Source: Macquaria australasica (lineage: Eukaryota > Chordata > Actinopteri > Centrarchiformes > Percichthyidae). From it: a stretch of DNA of 64,000 nt. The first letter of the stretch is position 1. Each line of letters begins with the position of its first letter. A program made the translations under genes and the position numbers. The stretch is from the NCBI GenBank assembly GCA_005408345.1, contig SEMN01000312.1:377501-441500 (forward strand), in the 5' to 3' direction. Positions 1 to 11,341 of this stretch are shown here, piece after piece. The notes below the pieces were generated by a model, which made no database searches, had not been told where the DNA came from, and saw only the letters and a program-made list of their open reading frames with translations.

Positions 1-891
1 TGTCCTCATTTCGTTAAACAGTTTTTGAATATATGAGGCCTGAATTGGGCACTACGCACAGGGTATTTGTTGGAATTATATAGAGGGCTGAATAGGTACC
101 ACCCAAGGATCTTCGACTGTGACGCCTGAATAATAGTCTCTTTTTGAGCACTTTGGAGAAAATATTTTACTATTACTTTAACACAAAATAATTTTTGTGT
201 GACATTTTAAAGACCTCTTACTGACAATAGTTCCATTGTGTATGCCAATGAATGTTCTATGTTTGAAAATTAAATATTCACATTTCTTTGCCAATGGGAT
301 GCATTATTGCAAAAAATGTTTTGTTCCCATCTTTTGTGAACTTGAGAAACTCTTATCCTCGCAGAACTTTTGGATGAAACATTTCTGAATAGAGGTAAAA
401 TTTATTGCAGAATAATTTTGGTAACCTCATACACTACAAAGGCTCTGAACTCTACAGGTATACTTCAAATACTGCAAAATTAGTGGCCACAGCAATGATG
501 ATTAATTGTTCCATGACTACAGCCAAATCCACCCTAACACAGGATTCACAGTAATACAGTTCAGTCAATATTTATGGCATAATTAAGAGGAAAAACCTGG
601 AGTTTCTCCAACAAAAGCTTCCTTGATTGTTCCTGGGGGCTCGTGTCATTTTTAAGCTTTTACATCCAAATGAGCTATATTTCAAGTGCAGCGCTAATGA
701 TGCCTGTGAATTCCACAGTGCCTCGTACCTCTCAAAATCATTTAAACTCACTTTGGTTCTTGGCACTGTTTCCCACTGAGACAGACTCTCATTTAGTATC
801 AGTGAGGCTGCTAAATACATCTGTCTGTTGAAACAGACGACTGAAGACTCTTGGCAATGAAATCTTTGTTGTGTGTGTCTGTCACTCCCAG
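1..891. other. Probable shtn1 intron, no exon recognised
   Basis: This stretch precedes the first recognisable shootin-1 exon and is A+T-rich. I see no exon with both a plausible reading frame and splice sites. The open frame on the minus strand at 572-940 has no family resemblance and no exon-like borders. It is most simply intron of shtn1, because the exon at 892 needs an upstream exon to complete its first codon. Confidence 0.5.
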
Positions 892-3800
892 AAATGGACA
901 TCAGGCAGCAGGCAGTGGGGGAAATGATGCAGAGGATCAAGAAAGGCGTTCAACTTCGACCTGTCAGCCAGTCACCTAATAGGAACAGGAGACGGGTAAC
1001 TTCCCCTTACACGGTGTATTATCCTGACAATATCTGGGACCTGCTGAGTTTCACTTTTAAAGCTAGTTCATGAAAGGTTTTAACCTCTAGTTATGTGGCA
1101 GTAAACTGTCATTAACAATCAACTATGTCATTTGTTTGAAATAATTTAATTTCAAAAACCTTTCGAATGAACCCATGAAGAATATATCAGGCTCACTAGA
1201 CAGAGGACTCACAATGCAGACGCTGACACGGAGGAAAAAGTCCAGATACTTTGATGTTAGAAGTTCGGTACACAGGAAGTCAGTCAGATCAGGCAGAGGT
1301 ATCTCACCTGCATAGGCACAACACCACTTTTTGAAATGGCCGGTTTTGTCCCCATCACTTTTTAAAAGTAGAATTTGTTTAAAATGTTCTGAGAAATATT
1401 TTGCACCAAGAAATGTTAACTAACAAATGAGAATGCTTTGAGTGGTTAATTTGCACCGTAAGAAAACATATAATGCAATGTACATATAGAAGAAACAAAT
1501 GCAGTCCAGTAATGCATATGGATGACGGATGATGGATGTTACTTGTGTGGTCGACATTGTTGTGCATTTTGGGTCTCTGTAAATATAAAGAGTCGGTCTA
1601 GACCTGCTCTACTCGAAAAAGTGCCCTGACATAACTTTGTTATGATATGGCGCTATATAAATAAAACTGAATTGAGTATTTTCATATTGTCAGCTGTAGT
1701 AGCCTAGGGACTGGGCTATGCCCTTTTGATGCGCCGTTATGCAATTTTTTCCCCGACCTGCTGTAATGATCTACTCTAACCTCATACTGATCCCCCCATT
1801 ACATTGTCTAAAATCGCAGATGTTGAAGACCGTTTAAAAATGTTTTTTAATCTGAGCCCTTATGTCTCTACCACTTTTCAACACAAAGTGACGCCCTTAG
1901 CTGACTGACAAGCTAATGTTACTGTAAGGCTAATGCAGTTTACAAAGTCAGCAAACAGCTTCACCATCATTCACGATTTTTCCATCGATGGATATCTTAT
2001 CTAAAATGGTTCCTCATATTTCTTCTGTCATGATTATCCATTCAGCTAGTTTTCTCCATTTATGTTAGCAAACAGAACTACAATAACCTAGTCTACTGAG
2101 GCCAACAGTGCATGCAACAGATCACAGTAACATTGCATTTTAGTACAAGACACACCCTGTTGGGCTTATACACACTGTAACTTTTTCATTCAAACAGATC
2201 ATTACAGATTTAACCATGTCTGAATAGTAGCTCGAAATTCGAATTAAAAGTGACAGCCCTACACTCTGTTATCTGGAGAGCTACAGGGTAGGATGCACAG
2301 CAGCACAGTCCCTATTCACTCCATGGCTCCATGAGTGGAAACAATAGTACATGTGCTGCTATGATAAATGTGAATAAAGTCCTAAGGTAGATGACAGAAA
2401 TATCATAGAAATATGATGTAAGATGTGTAAAGTATGCAGGGTCTGAAATCAAGTTTTTTCCTCACCTTCTACCACTCAATGTTTTTGTCTGCCACTTCTT
2501 AAATCTGTGTAGAACACTTTAGACTTTATTGTAAACACTGAGTCAGTGGTACCTGACAGTAGAAATGTGGAATATATCATGTAACCTTAATCCCTGACTA
2601 TTCTTAACTTAAATAAGGTTTATTAATATAAAAAAGTCATATCTGGCATGGTGGCAGGTGACCTGAAGTTTCTACCTGCCTCAGCCAAGACTTACCCTGT
2701 ATTTGCCAGGTGGCAGGTGCTAATTTAATTCCCTGAAAGTATGTTAAGCTCACTGTAAAGTCAATTAAAAAATGTTCTAAGTCTCTATAGGGATATTATA
2801 GGAATATTGCAGGGCCTGAAACAATAAAGTAAGGAACCAGTGCTCTTGATAATTTCCCACCTGCATACTGCTTTCATTTTTCATGTAGTCCTGCTAAATG
2901 ATAGAACATATCTCCTGCAGCCTTCATTAAATATATTTGGCATAATTGATAATTTCACATTTAGGTGTATTATTGTATGCAATTGTATGCACACAGAATT
3001 AGAATTGGTTAAATAAAGCCACTCAATGAAATAAGATACTACAGTAAGACAATGATGGAGCTAGATTTTCACCAGCTGCTGGAGGTCAGTTTTAGTTTGT
3101 CAGTCTGATGGATCTCAGAAGTGAACTGAAATTTGAGCAATAAACTTCTGTTAAACTGTGATGATGATCATGATATCAGTAGCTGAGAGTTTTGCACATC
3201 CTGCCGCTGTTCTTTTCACCAGCACACACCACCGTGAAACTACAGGCCTGTATGTTGGCAGTCGTAAACCCTCTGACTGTGAAAAATCTCCTGGAACACA
3301 GGAAGTGATGTGTATTACATTCACCATTTGTTCGGACTAAATGGGAGAAGAATTTGTTCGTCAGACAGACAAAGAAAAGAGTACCATCTGCAGAAAGTTA
3401 GTAGAAAAGTCCGGTACAAACTGCAGAGACGTCTCACAGTGAATACTAAACACTGGAGACAGAGAAGACATGAAAACATAGAAGTGGAGGGTCATTAAAG
3501 GAAGTGCATGTGTGTGATTTTTCCCATGATTGTGACAGAAAATGTGTTGTCGTCTTTGTTGAAATCACCAAACTGAACCCCCGGCTGCAAACGTCCAGTG
3601 TTCTGGGGCCTGAAAGATGTTTTTGTACATTGTTGAGCGTATATTGTTCAGTGCTCTTAAATCCATCAGTGTGTGGGATTATCTAAGAGCTGCTTGTTTT
3701 GATAAAACATGACATATGGCCAAGACATCTTTTAGTCTGCGTGTTCCTCCGCCACAACAACTCTGCCAAATTAGATAGCATTAGGACCTGCTCTATGAGG

Positions 3801-6800
3801 TAATTATAAATAATGAGGATGGGAAAATTGACGTGACTCAAAATGATTGTGTGTTTACACATTTGCTTCTTGTAGAAAGCATACGTCCTCGTGCTTGCCT
3901 ACAGTGTCTCGTCTCTGTGGTAAGAGGTGCAGTTTAGCCTCTAAGTGCTGAATGAGGAAAAATAAGTATAATGTGTCAGACTGCTGTTTATTTACCAAAC
4001 CCATCTTTTTCCTCCTATTTTCCTTTTATCAGATGGAGAGGCTGCCCTCTAATTCTGCCATTCAGGAACTTAAAGGAATCATGGTAATGGGACTTTAAAA
4101 CAATCAAATGTCCTCACAAGCCATATTTAACTGGTTGAACTTTCACTGTGTTTACACAGGAGGAGAGGCTTTGTTTTTTACACTGTTCATGGATGTTCTC
4201 ACACCAGAATTTAATGTTAAAATATCACAAAATTCAACAATGGTTGGAAAAGTAGTCAGATAATTAAGCTACGAGAAAGTACTACTGCAACATTTAAGAT
4301 GAACAAGATGAAGAACAACAGATTAAATTAGCACATATTCTGTAACTGTTGTACTGTTAATCATGCATCCACTCCAGTTACAGTCAGACAAGAAGCAGTA
4401 AGTTAAAACGAGATGTACTCACTTTGAGCTGTAATGGTTACTGTGAAACTCTGTTGTTCCTGAACAGGCTGTCTGTATGTATATATGTGTTTCTGTTGAA
4501 ACTCTCTAGGAGAATTTCAATAGAACCTCCCCCCAACCAAAGGCAGTGTCTCCGTCAACAAGCCGTGATGAGGAGCTGCAGAGGATCCTGCTGAGACGGA
4601 GGGACGCACTGGAGTCCCAACACAGCACCAGTAAGTTTTATCTCCTTCACTTTAAACTTTCTGTGTGCTATAATGCATCTATGAGGTCTTTCTGAAGAGA
4701 GACTAGACTTGATCTTCATTGTTTCTTATTCATTTATCCTGATGAGTTTTCTGTTTAATCTATCAATAGTTTCTGGTCTTGTGTGTTGATTTGAACGTAA
4801 CTTTCTTCAAGTGGATCGCAGGACTGCCTCATTAGCCCAAAGAATATTAACAATAAAATCTAAGATAAGATGTTTTGTGTTTCACATTTGAAACATCAGT
4901 TAGAATTGTATTATGGGTTCTCTCAAATGTTTGGCCTTGTTGAAAAAGTGGTGTACATGTGATTTTGTGGATTTTCATGACAGATGTTGAAGTCCCCATT
5001 TCATGTATGTATCTAATTACTGAAACACCATACTGTAACACCATCATGTCACTTCATTGTGGCCTCAATGACAGAATCTCAGCATAGTCATTCTCACCTG
5101 CTGTAGTTTGAGCAAAACGTGACACCCCCGTTTGTCTGTTTGTGCAGGTCTCCATCCCATCCTCTCCCCTGCGGTGTGAAGGGAGGGCCACCAGGCCGAG
5201 GCTGGCCCTGACATGAGTATCCACCTATACACTGCTGACTGGATGTGTGGTGACGGAAGATCACATGATGATAAATCAATGTCCAGCATTTCATTTTACT
5301 GTGTATACACAGTGCATTTAAAATACTCATTTGACTGTATTATGGGGTGTCAGTAATACAGTCAGATGGGTCCTGAGTGGATTTCCAAAAAATTAGAGCA
5401 GGCGTCCTGGTTGTGGATCATTTGAACAAAGGCTTTGTTCAGACTGCAGGCAAATCAGATTTGTTTCTCAAATCAGATCTTTAAGACAGACTGTCTGCAC
5501 TGTTAATTGCAAGTGACCAGATTGGATTTGTGTGTCCAGACATCACCAACGTATCTGCATGGGTTGCTGTGGTAACGATGTAGGCGTCAGTAACTACATA
5601 CGCTGGTGACGCAGCTTTCCAACACGGAAGCATGAGAAATGGAGATCCGTCATCTCGCCCTCCGAACAATCGCGCTTGCAGAACTCCTCCGTCGCAGCAG
5701 ACAAACTCAGTGATGGAGGAGGTGGATGTATTTTAACAACTGGATACTGGACCCAGAGATGCCACCTATTCAGTCCAATGAGAATTGCTCACCTGGCGCA
5801 TACGCCGAAAACATTTCTAGCTTCCGGGTTTACTTTCAGGGTATGGGGCCCACTAAATATGCGCAGTAGTGTTCCCCCCCGCGAGTTCTCGCTCGGTCCA
5901 TAGACTTTACATTGTGCTGACATCACAGTTTTTTAAATCGCTTTTCTCGGCAAGAGGAACGTTAATATAAATATAAAACCTCCATGGATCAAAAATGCAT
6001 TATAGAAAGAGTCATAATGGACCTTGTTTGCAGTTGGAAGTGTCCTGTCAACAGTTTTACAGACGTCTCTTTTACAATGGTGGTCTATGGGGAAAATGCT
6101 TTTAAAGCTGCAGGGGAATTTTTTCGCTGCAATATTGCGAGTGGCCACTGGAAAAAACTGGAAGCAAGGCTGAGCGGCGGCGCCGTATCCAGGTCTTATT
6201 ATACATCCATGGTATACAGCCGCTCTGATGCACTGCAGTGACTCTAGATTTGATGTCGTCATTGCAAGTGATGCAAAAGACACTTTAAAATTTGAGCGTC
6301 CGCACTGAGACGCATCTGTAGAAATCTGATTGGAATCATATTTCAAACCACCTCCAAATGTGGCTTGGATCTGATAAGCAAAAATCACACTTGATGTTTT
6401 TTTTTGTGGACCAGACTTTCTAAAATCAATCTGGATATGCCAAAAAATGGATTTGGGCTGGCAGTCTGAACAAGGCCTAAGAGCACAAGTGTGTCAGTGA
6501 TTTACACTGAGGCCATTTGATTTCAGTGAAATGACAGACGTGTATCCCACACCACGTTTTCAAGGTTCATTCAGCTGTTCATTCACTGTGAGAAACAGTG
6601 GAGTGGGATTTGCAGCCTTGAGCTTTTGCCAAAACAAAGTATGTCTCTGAATTGTTCTGTCTAGACCAGTGTTAACCATGTAGCCTTCCAGTACAGGCCA
6701 CTGTGGCAGACTCACTCACACTTACACCCCCCAAACCTTCTTTGAGGCCACCATTTTACGTAGGGCACTGCCTCCTCTCTGCTGCATCTACCCTGCAGTG

Positions 6801-9221
6801 TGAGCTACCTGTTCTGCTTTAGCATGGACGTCAGCCTTTGGCCATGTCACTCTGAGGATACAGGACAAATCAAGGAACAAACACTTTTAGATGTGTTTCA
6901 CCAAAAACAGAGCTGCTTTAACAAGAACTGCATTGGTGTAGGTGTGTTGGTAAAGGTAACAGTGAGAAGAATATGATTCAGAAAGGCCAGTTTGAATATA
7001 GATGCACCAGAACACTGCACAGTGCTTTATAACAATGAGGAAAGGTTTTACAACTCTGGAAAGTTATCACAGCAACAATAATTGTATCCCCCATCTAAAC
7101 GATTGGCAGGTAACACTAGAATAACACCCACGGTGACCAGACGTACAGGTTAATGTGCTTAATGTGTGATGAAGTCACAAAAGTGATTCATTTTACAATA
7201 AAAAGCATGCTATTCTTTTTACTGCTCTAAAAGAAAATAAGAAGAAAAGTAAAAGCTTGGTTAAAAGTTGTCTTGGTGAAACTTCCATACCTCATATTGT
7301 TGTTGGCCCTGTTCCTGCTGTAGTCACAGTATTTTGGGGGGATACTCTGTCATTTTTCTGTGACAATCAATAACACTGTCTCCTAGAAAGGATTTTTATA
7401 TACTGCTGATTTGCAAAAGCAAATAGATTTTAAGAGAAATGTAATGCAGCCCAGATTCCAATTTAATGAATAAACATACCTGTTAAGTCACAAAATGTTG
7501 ATACTGAACGTATCAATAAAATGTTCACTGACAATGTATTTCTTTTGTTTTACTACAATGTCCACTTGTTGCTACTGACATCATTAATGTTGTGATGGTT
7601 CTGTTTAGGCAACTCAAAGCTCTTGGTTAAGGTTCAGGTAAGATGGTGGTCTTGGTTAAATACTGGAAATGTCAACAGTGACTTGAGGCACAAGACAGGG
7701 TATGTTTACTTTATTAACATTAATTGAATCACACAATCTCTCCCTCTAGGTTCCCCTCAAAACGCATTTGGCAAAACAAAGTAGTAGATATAGACATCAT
7801 TTCTAGGAGACAGGGTTGAAACCAGTATGTCCAGTTTAGACCCAAAGTCTAGCTCTGCTCCAGCTGTAACTTCTCTGTACAAACTCCATTCTCTGTAATT
7901 ATGGATTACAGACATGTCTAATATACTTTAGTTTGTGATTTATTGTATTTGAGTTTGTTTGAATGATTTTGCTCAACATGTAACAAACATATTTCATAGC
8001 TGCACTACATTCTGGTCTAATGAGGCTACTGTGTGACAATCTTTGTGAAACTCCTGTTTTTGTGTTTAATTCAAAGTAAATGAAACTAAAATCAGATTTT
8101 TACAATTTGCTGGAGATGTAACATTTTTAGTCATTCAATTCTGTTTATTTCTATTTAAGTTGGGAAAATCATAATGATACGATGAGTTATATCAATAAAT
8201 TACAAGACTGACAACCACCATATAGTTCAATGAGTCCAGAAATGCAAACCTCTTCACTGGCTGTTTGTATGTGTGTCTTAGGATTGATTTTCCCTTTAAG
8301 CCTCACCCACCTCTGGGTGTTAGTCAGGTATGGAGCAGAGGATCAGCCTTTGCCCTTTGAAAATCACTATGACTACTGGTGATTTAACCACAATGTTGGG
8401 CTGCTCGTTTGTCGTTTTGTTGTCCCTCGACACCTGCCCAAATTTCCCAGACACTTCCTTGAGTGAGGGATTGAAACATGAGAGCTGTGAACTGTGGGTG
8501 ATGTCCATCACCTATTGTGTGCTGCTGTTAATTAAAGCTTAGGCTTCATTTAGCACTGAGGTGCAATTTCCAGCTCCCAATCCCCCCTAACAGAGCGTGG
8601 AGGAAATGTCATTGTTGCTCAAAGTCTCTTCTCTAACCAGATTCATCAGCAGCAGGCTGCAAGACTCCACTTCATCTTCCACACGTTCATTCATTCCTCA
8701 CTCCACTGAACCAAATGCTGCAGAGGAAGTCACACTCTAATCTTATTTAACAGCAGATTTAGTCACAACAGTGGACCTCGTATAAACAGGAAATGGTCTG
8801 TGAGGAGATTCTATAAACTAATCAGTTTTACAGAGAGCACATTTGGCTTTTCTTCTATTTTCTCATGACAAAGTAGTATAAGGATGTGTGGATTATGTTG
8901 GACATCTTGGAGGATAAAGTGTCAGTGAGTGGTCGAACTGGCTAAGTAGGAGTAAAATGAAAAAAGAAGAGAAGGTCTTTGTATTGATTTATGTCTCTGC
9001 CTCCTCATATCCTCTATATCTAATGAGGTTCTTCTAGTCGAGGCCATCCTGGCACAACTCAATAGTATGCCAACATACAATATAGTCTTTGATTCAGAGG
9101 AGTGACGCGAGTGTCCATTGGATCTGTTGTCTCCTTCTTCCTTCCCTCAGCAGAAACAAAGTCAATGACCGGCTCAATTCCTTCCTCCACCATCTGCTCC
9201 AGCCGCCGGACTCGCTGTTGA
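892..9221 (+). CDS. shtn1: Shootin-1, C-terminal exons (gene enters from the left edge)
   Basis: Shootin-1 is a cytoplasmic coiled-coil protein that links actin retrograde flow to L1-CAM adhesion in growing axons. Four in-phase exons are visible: 892-995 (two bases, then MDIRQQAVGEMMQRIKKGV, ending phase 0), 4033-4083 (MERLPSNSAIQELKGIM), 4510-4630 (ends phase 1; contains DEELQRILLRRRDALES) and 9151-9221 (contains ETKSMTGSIPSS and ends at TGA 9219-9221). Each has AG before it and GT after it, and the phases join. The RIKKGV-LRP, ELKGI and ELERILRRR segments, and SESKSM near the end, are hallmarks of vertebrate shootin-1. Only the region after the coiled coils is in the window. The reading stops soon after the SKSM segment, whereas the long human isoform continues for roughly 130 residues. 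A rival 3' exon after the acceptor at 5147 would give ten residues and a stop at 5179, but it lacks family similarity. A possible AATAAA lies near 9806. Gene assignment is firm; the exact 3' end is less so. Confidence 0.82.
996..4032. other. shtn1 intron with repeat scraps
   Basis: Intron between two shtn1 exons. Besides the L2 tail at 1571-1676, a hAT-like end is visible at about 2221-2261 (reverse complement begins TAGGGCTGTCACTTTTAATT). Short open frames at 3158-3686 have no recognisable similarity. The part at 3700-3960 is less repeat-like and could hold a regulatory element, but nothing decisive is seen. Confidence 0.5.
1571..1676 (+). repeat. L2-family LINE 3' tail, 5'-truncated copy
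   Basis: About 106 bp match, in reverse complement, the 3' end of the long L2 copy at 45.0-47.3 kb: the same run through GACCTGCTCTACTCGAAAAA and GGCGCTATATAAATAAAACT, ending in the ATTGA-type terminal repeat. Extreme 5' truncation is typical of L2 retrotransposition. It lies in the shtn1 intron in sense orientation. Confidence 0.85.
5431..6477. mobile_element. Non-autonomous DNA transposon (MITE-like), about 1.05 kb, with an inner insertion
   Basis: The left end (GGCTTTGTTCAGACTGCAGG) and the reverse complement of the right end (GGCCTTGTTCAGACTGCCAG) form terminal inverted repeats. No transposase frame is present. The middle, from about 5855 to 6190 and including CCATAGACTTTACATTG, looks like a second fish repeat inserted within it. 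I could not find a clean target-site duplication, so superfamily assignment (hAT or other) is open. It lies in the last shtn1 intron. Confidence 0.7.
6478..9150. other. Rest of the last shtn1 intron; possible conserved patch at 8.27-8.80 kb
   Basis: No exon is recognised. The segment from about 8270 to 8800 is less A+T-rich, lacks obvious repeat signatures and carries a TTAATTAAAG homeodomain-like site near 8527, so it could be a conserved non-coding element. The two overlapping open frames there (8320-8542) show no family similarity. Confidence 0.35.
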
Positions 9222-11341
9222 TGATTGACGGACGGTACAGACACCGCCGATCGAGGCAAAACATATAATTACACAAACCATGCTGTGTCCTTTTCTTCCG
9301 TCAGCCTCTCCTCCGCCACCACAACCCATTCTCAGCTCTCCGTCTTTCCCCTCATCATCGGCCGATACAATATAATGTTTTGTTGTTTTTGTATTTTTGT
9401 CCCTTCAGGGACTGGCAATTAGGGAGGTCCTTTTAGTGTGTCTGGGAAACACTTAATTTGACCTATTTTGTTAGTCATTTCATTTATTTTCCCAAACACA
9501 GTAATTGCCTGCCAGGGAGCCTCAGTTGAGACGCTGCTGTGTGTCCGGCCTCGGTTTGTGTCTGCACGTTTCATTGATTAGAGGTTGTCTTCACACCCCG
9601 ACATTTACAGAAACACTGAGTGTAAGCTGCCAGCCAGCAAACAGAATGAACAAATAGAATGCAACTGGAAGAATTAGCAGTTGGAGAACATTTATTTAAC
9701 ATTTATTTAATTTGAGAAAGAAAATTAAGCAATTGTATTATATAGAAATAATCTAAAAAAGAACTTCATGTAAACCATGAGTTAAGTGAAACTGGTATGC
9801 AAAGGAAATAAATGTAATGTGTGGGTTTTGTGTCGAGTGGACCTTCTATCAACAACTTCAGTCTAAATTTTCATTTCCAGCCTTAAAGAGTTAAGCAGGA
9901 CTATTGTAGTGTCAACAGGCCGTGTCAGCCAGATTCTGTGTTTAATAGAAAAGAGCCGTGAATAAGGGATAACTCACTTGACAGGCCCATTGATGCAGCC
10001 GTATGTGGCTGGTACACAAAGCACTTGTGAAGCTCCTCCATTCCCCACTGTATAGAAGCAGCCTTTTTTATGTGCTGCAGGCCGGGCGGATGCTCCTCCA
10101 GGCCTCTCCTCTCCTGTTTTTACACACTGACAGAAGCATTTCCTCCAGGAACTGAGGAGCCATGAGAGGGGTCAGCGAGGGTGCTGACCAGTTATGAAGG
10201 GGCCTTTACCTCACAAGTTCCCAACAAACAGGAGGAAGGCATTGTCGGACAACACTGACACAGCTCTGTGTGTGTGTGTGTGTGTTTGCATTTATCCTCC
10301 CACAGCTTCTTACAGCCTCTTCTTCTCCGGTTCTGTTAACGTGCAGAGCTTCCACTGTCCAAATGAACAGGAACCAAGAACTATTTTAATTTGGTCATAC
10401 TCTTAAATCAACAGATCAGTATTGTCCTTTTTAAATATATAATATGAAGCCACAGTCAGCCAAATGTAATATAAAATTAGAGGATTTTATCTATTCATTT
10501 ATTTGATTGACTTATGTCTATTAGTTCTTCATTAAAGTCAGTATGAATGAGTGTGATGGGTGAACCTGCATTTTAGAGCTGTGAATACTAAAATCATTTT
10601 AATTCATCTTGAATTTCTGTGGAGAGTTTTATGGTATTCTAGATTAGTAGTTCCCAACCTTAGGGTCAAGACCCCCCAAGGGGTCGCATGATACATCTGA
10701 GGAGCCATGAGATGATTAACAGAATAGGAAAACAGAGAAAAGACATTTTTGCTAAACTTTTTAAAAACTTTTTTTTTATTTTGTATTGGTTGGTACTATG
10801 CAAATTACCAACCAATACAGAATACATTTAATGTTGACAAAAATACAAATTTGAAACGGTTAGAAACTGAATATTTGTCTTTTTGACAAAAATAAAACTG
10901 CCTAACTAAAAGATACAAACATTACTGATTATAAAAAACATCCTGTAAATCGCAGTGGTCACATGAAGTAATGACCTCTACCAGTGGATCTCTAGTGTTT
11001 CCATTGTAGTGAATAGTGATGGCTCATATGTTGCTGTGTTATGGCTGATGAGTGCTGCTATGTTTGGATGGTTTTGTGGAGATGATTGATTGTGACCTGA
11101 AAGCAGACCCGTGTTTGTGTAAGGAGGTACAGTGTACAGCACCTGCTAATCTGGCTTGTATACACCTGAAGTGATCGAGATGAAACTGAATGCTAACACT
11201 AAATTAGTTTATAATCAACTCAGCAGGTTTATAAGTGAATACTGACCTGCAAGTTAGTGAAAACAGCAGAATTAAATTAAAAATGAAAGTAAACTATAAT
11301 GTGGTAGCACTAACACAAATGTGCAGACTGGTATAAATCAG
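9222..11341. other. Convergent spacer between the shtn1 and eno4 stops
   Basis: About 2.1 kb separates the two stop codons, and both 3' UTRs must lie here. A TG microsatellite occurs at about 10267-10284. A hAT-type MITE end is visible at about 10648-10690 (TTCCCAACCTTAGGGTC followed by a GGGGTCGC motif), a signature common in fish genomes. The 9410-9620 and 9890-10160 parts look non-repetitive and may be UTR or conserved non-coding sequence. Confidence 0.5.

Noticed and set aside
5933..6388. 151-residue minus-strand frame
   Set aside because: Lies wholly inside the MITE at 5431-6477 and has no transposase motifs.
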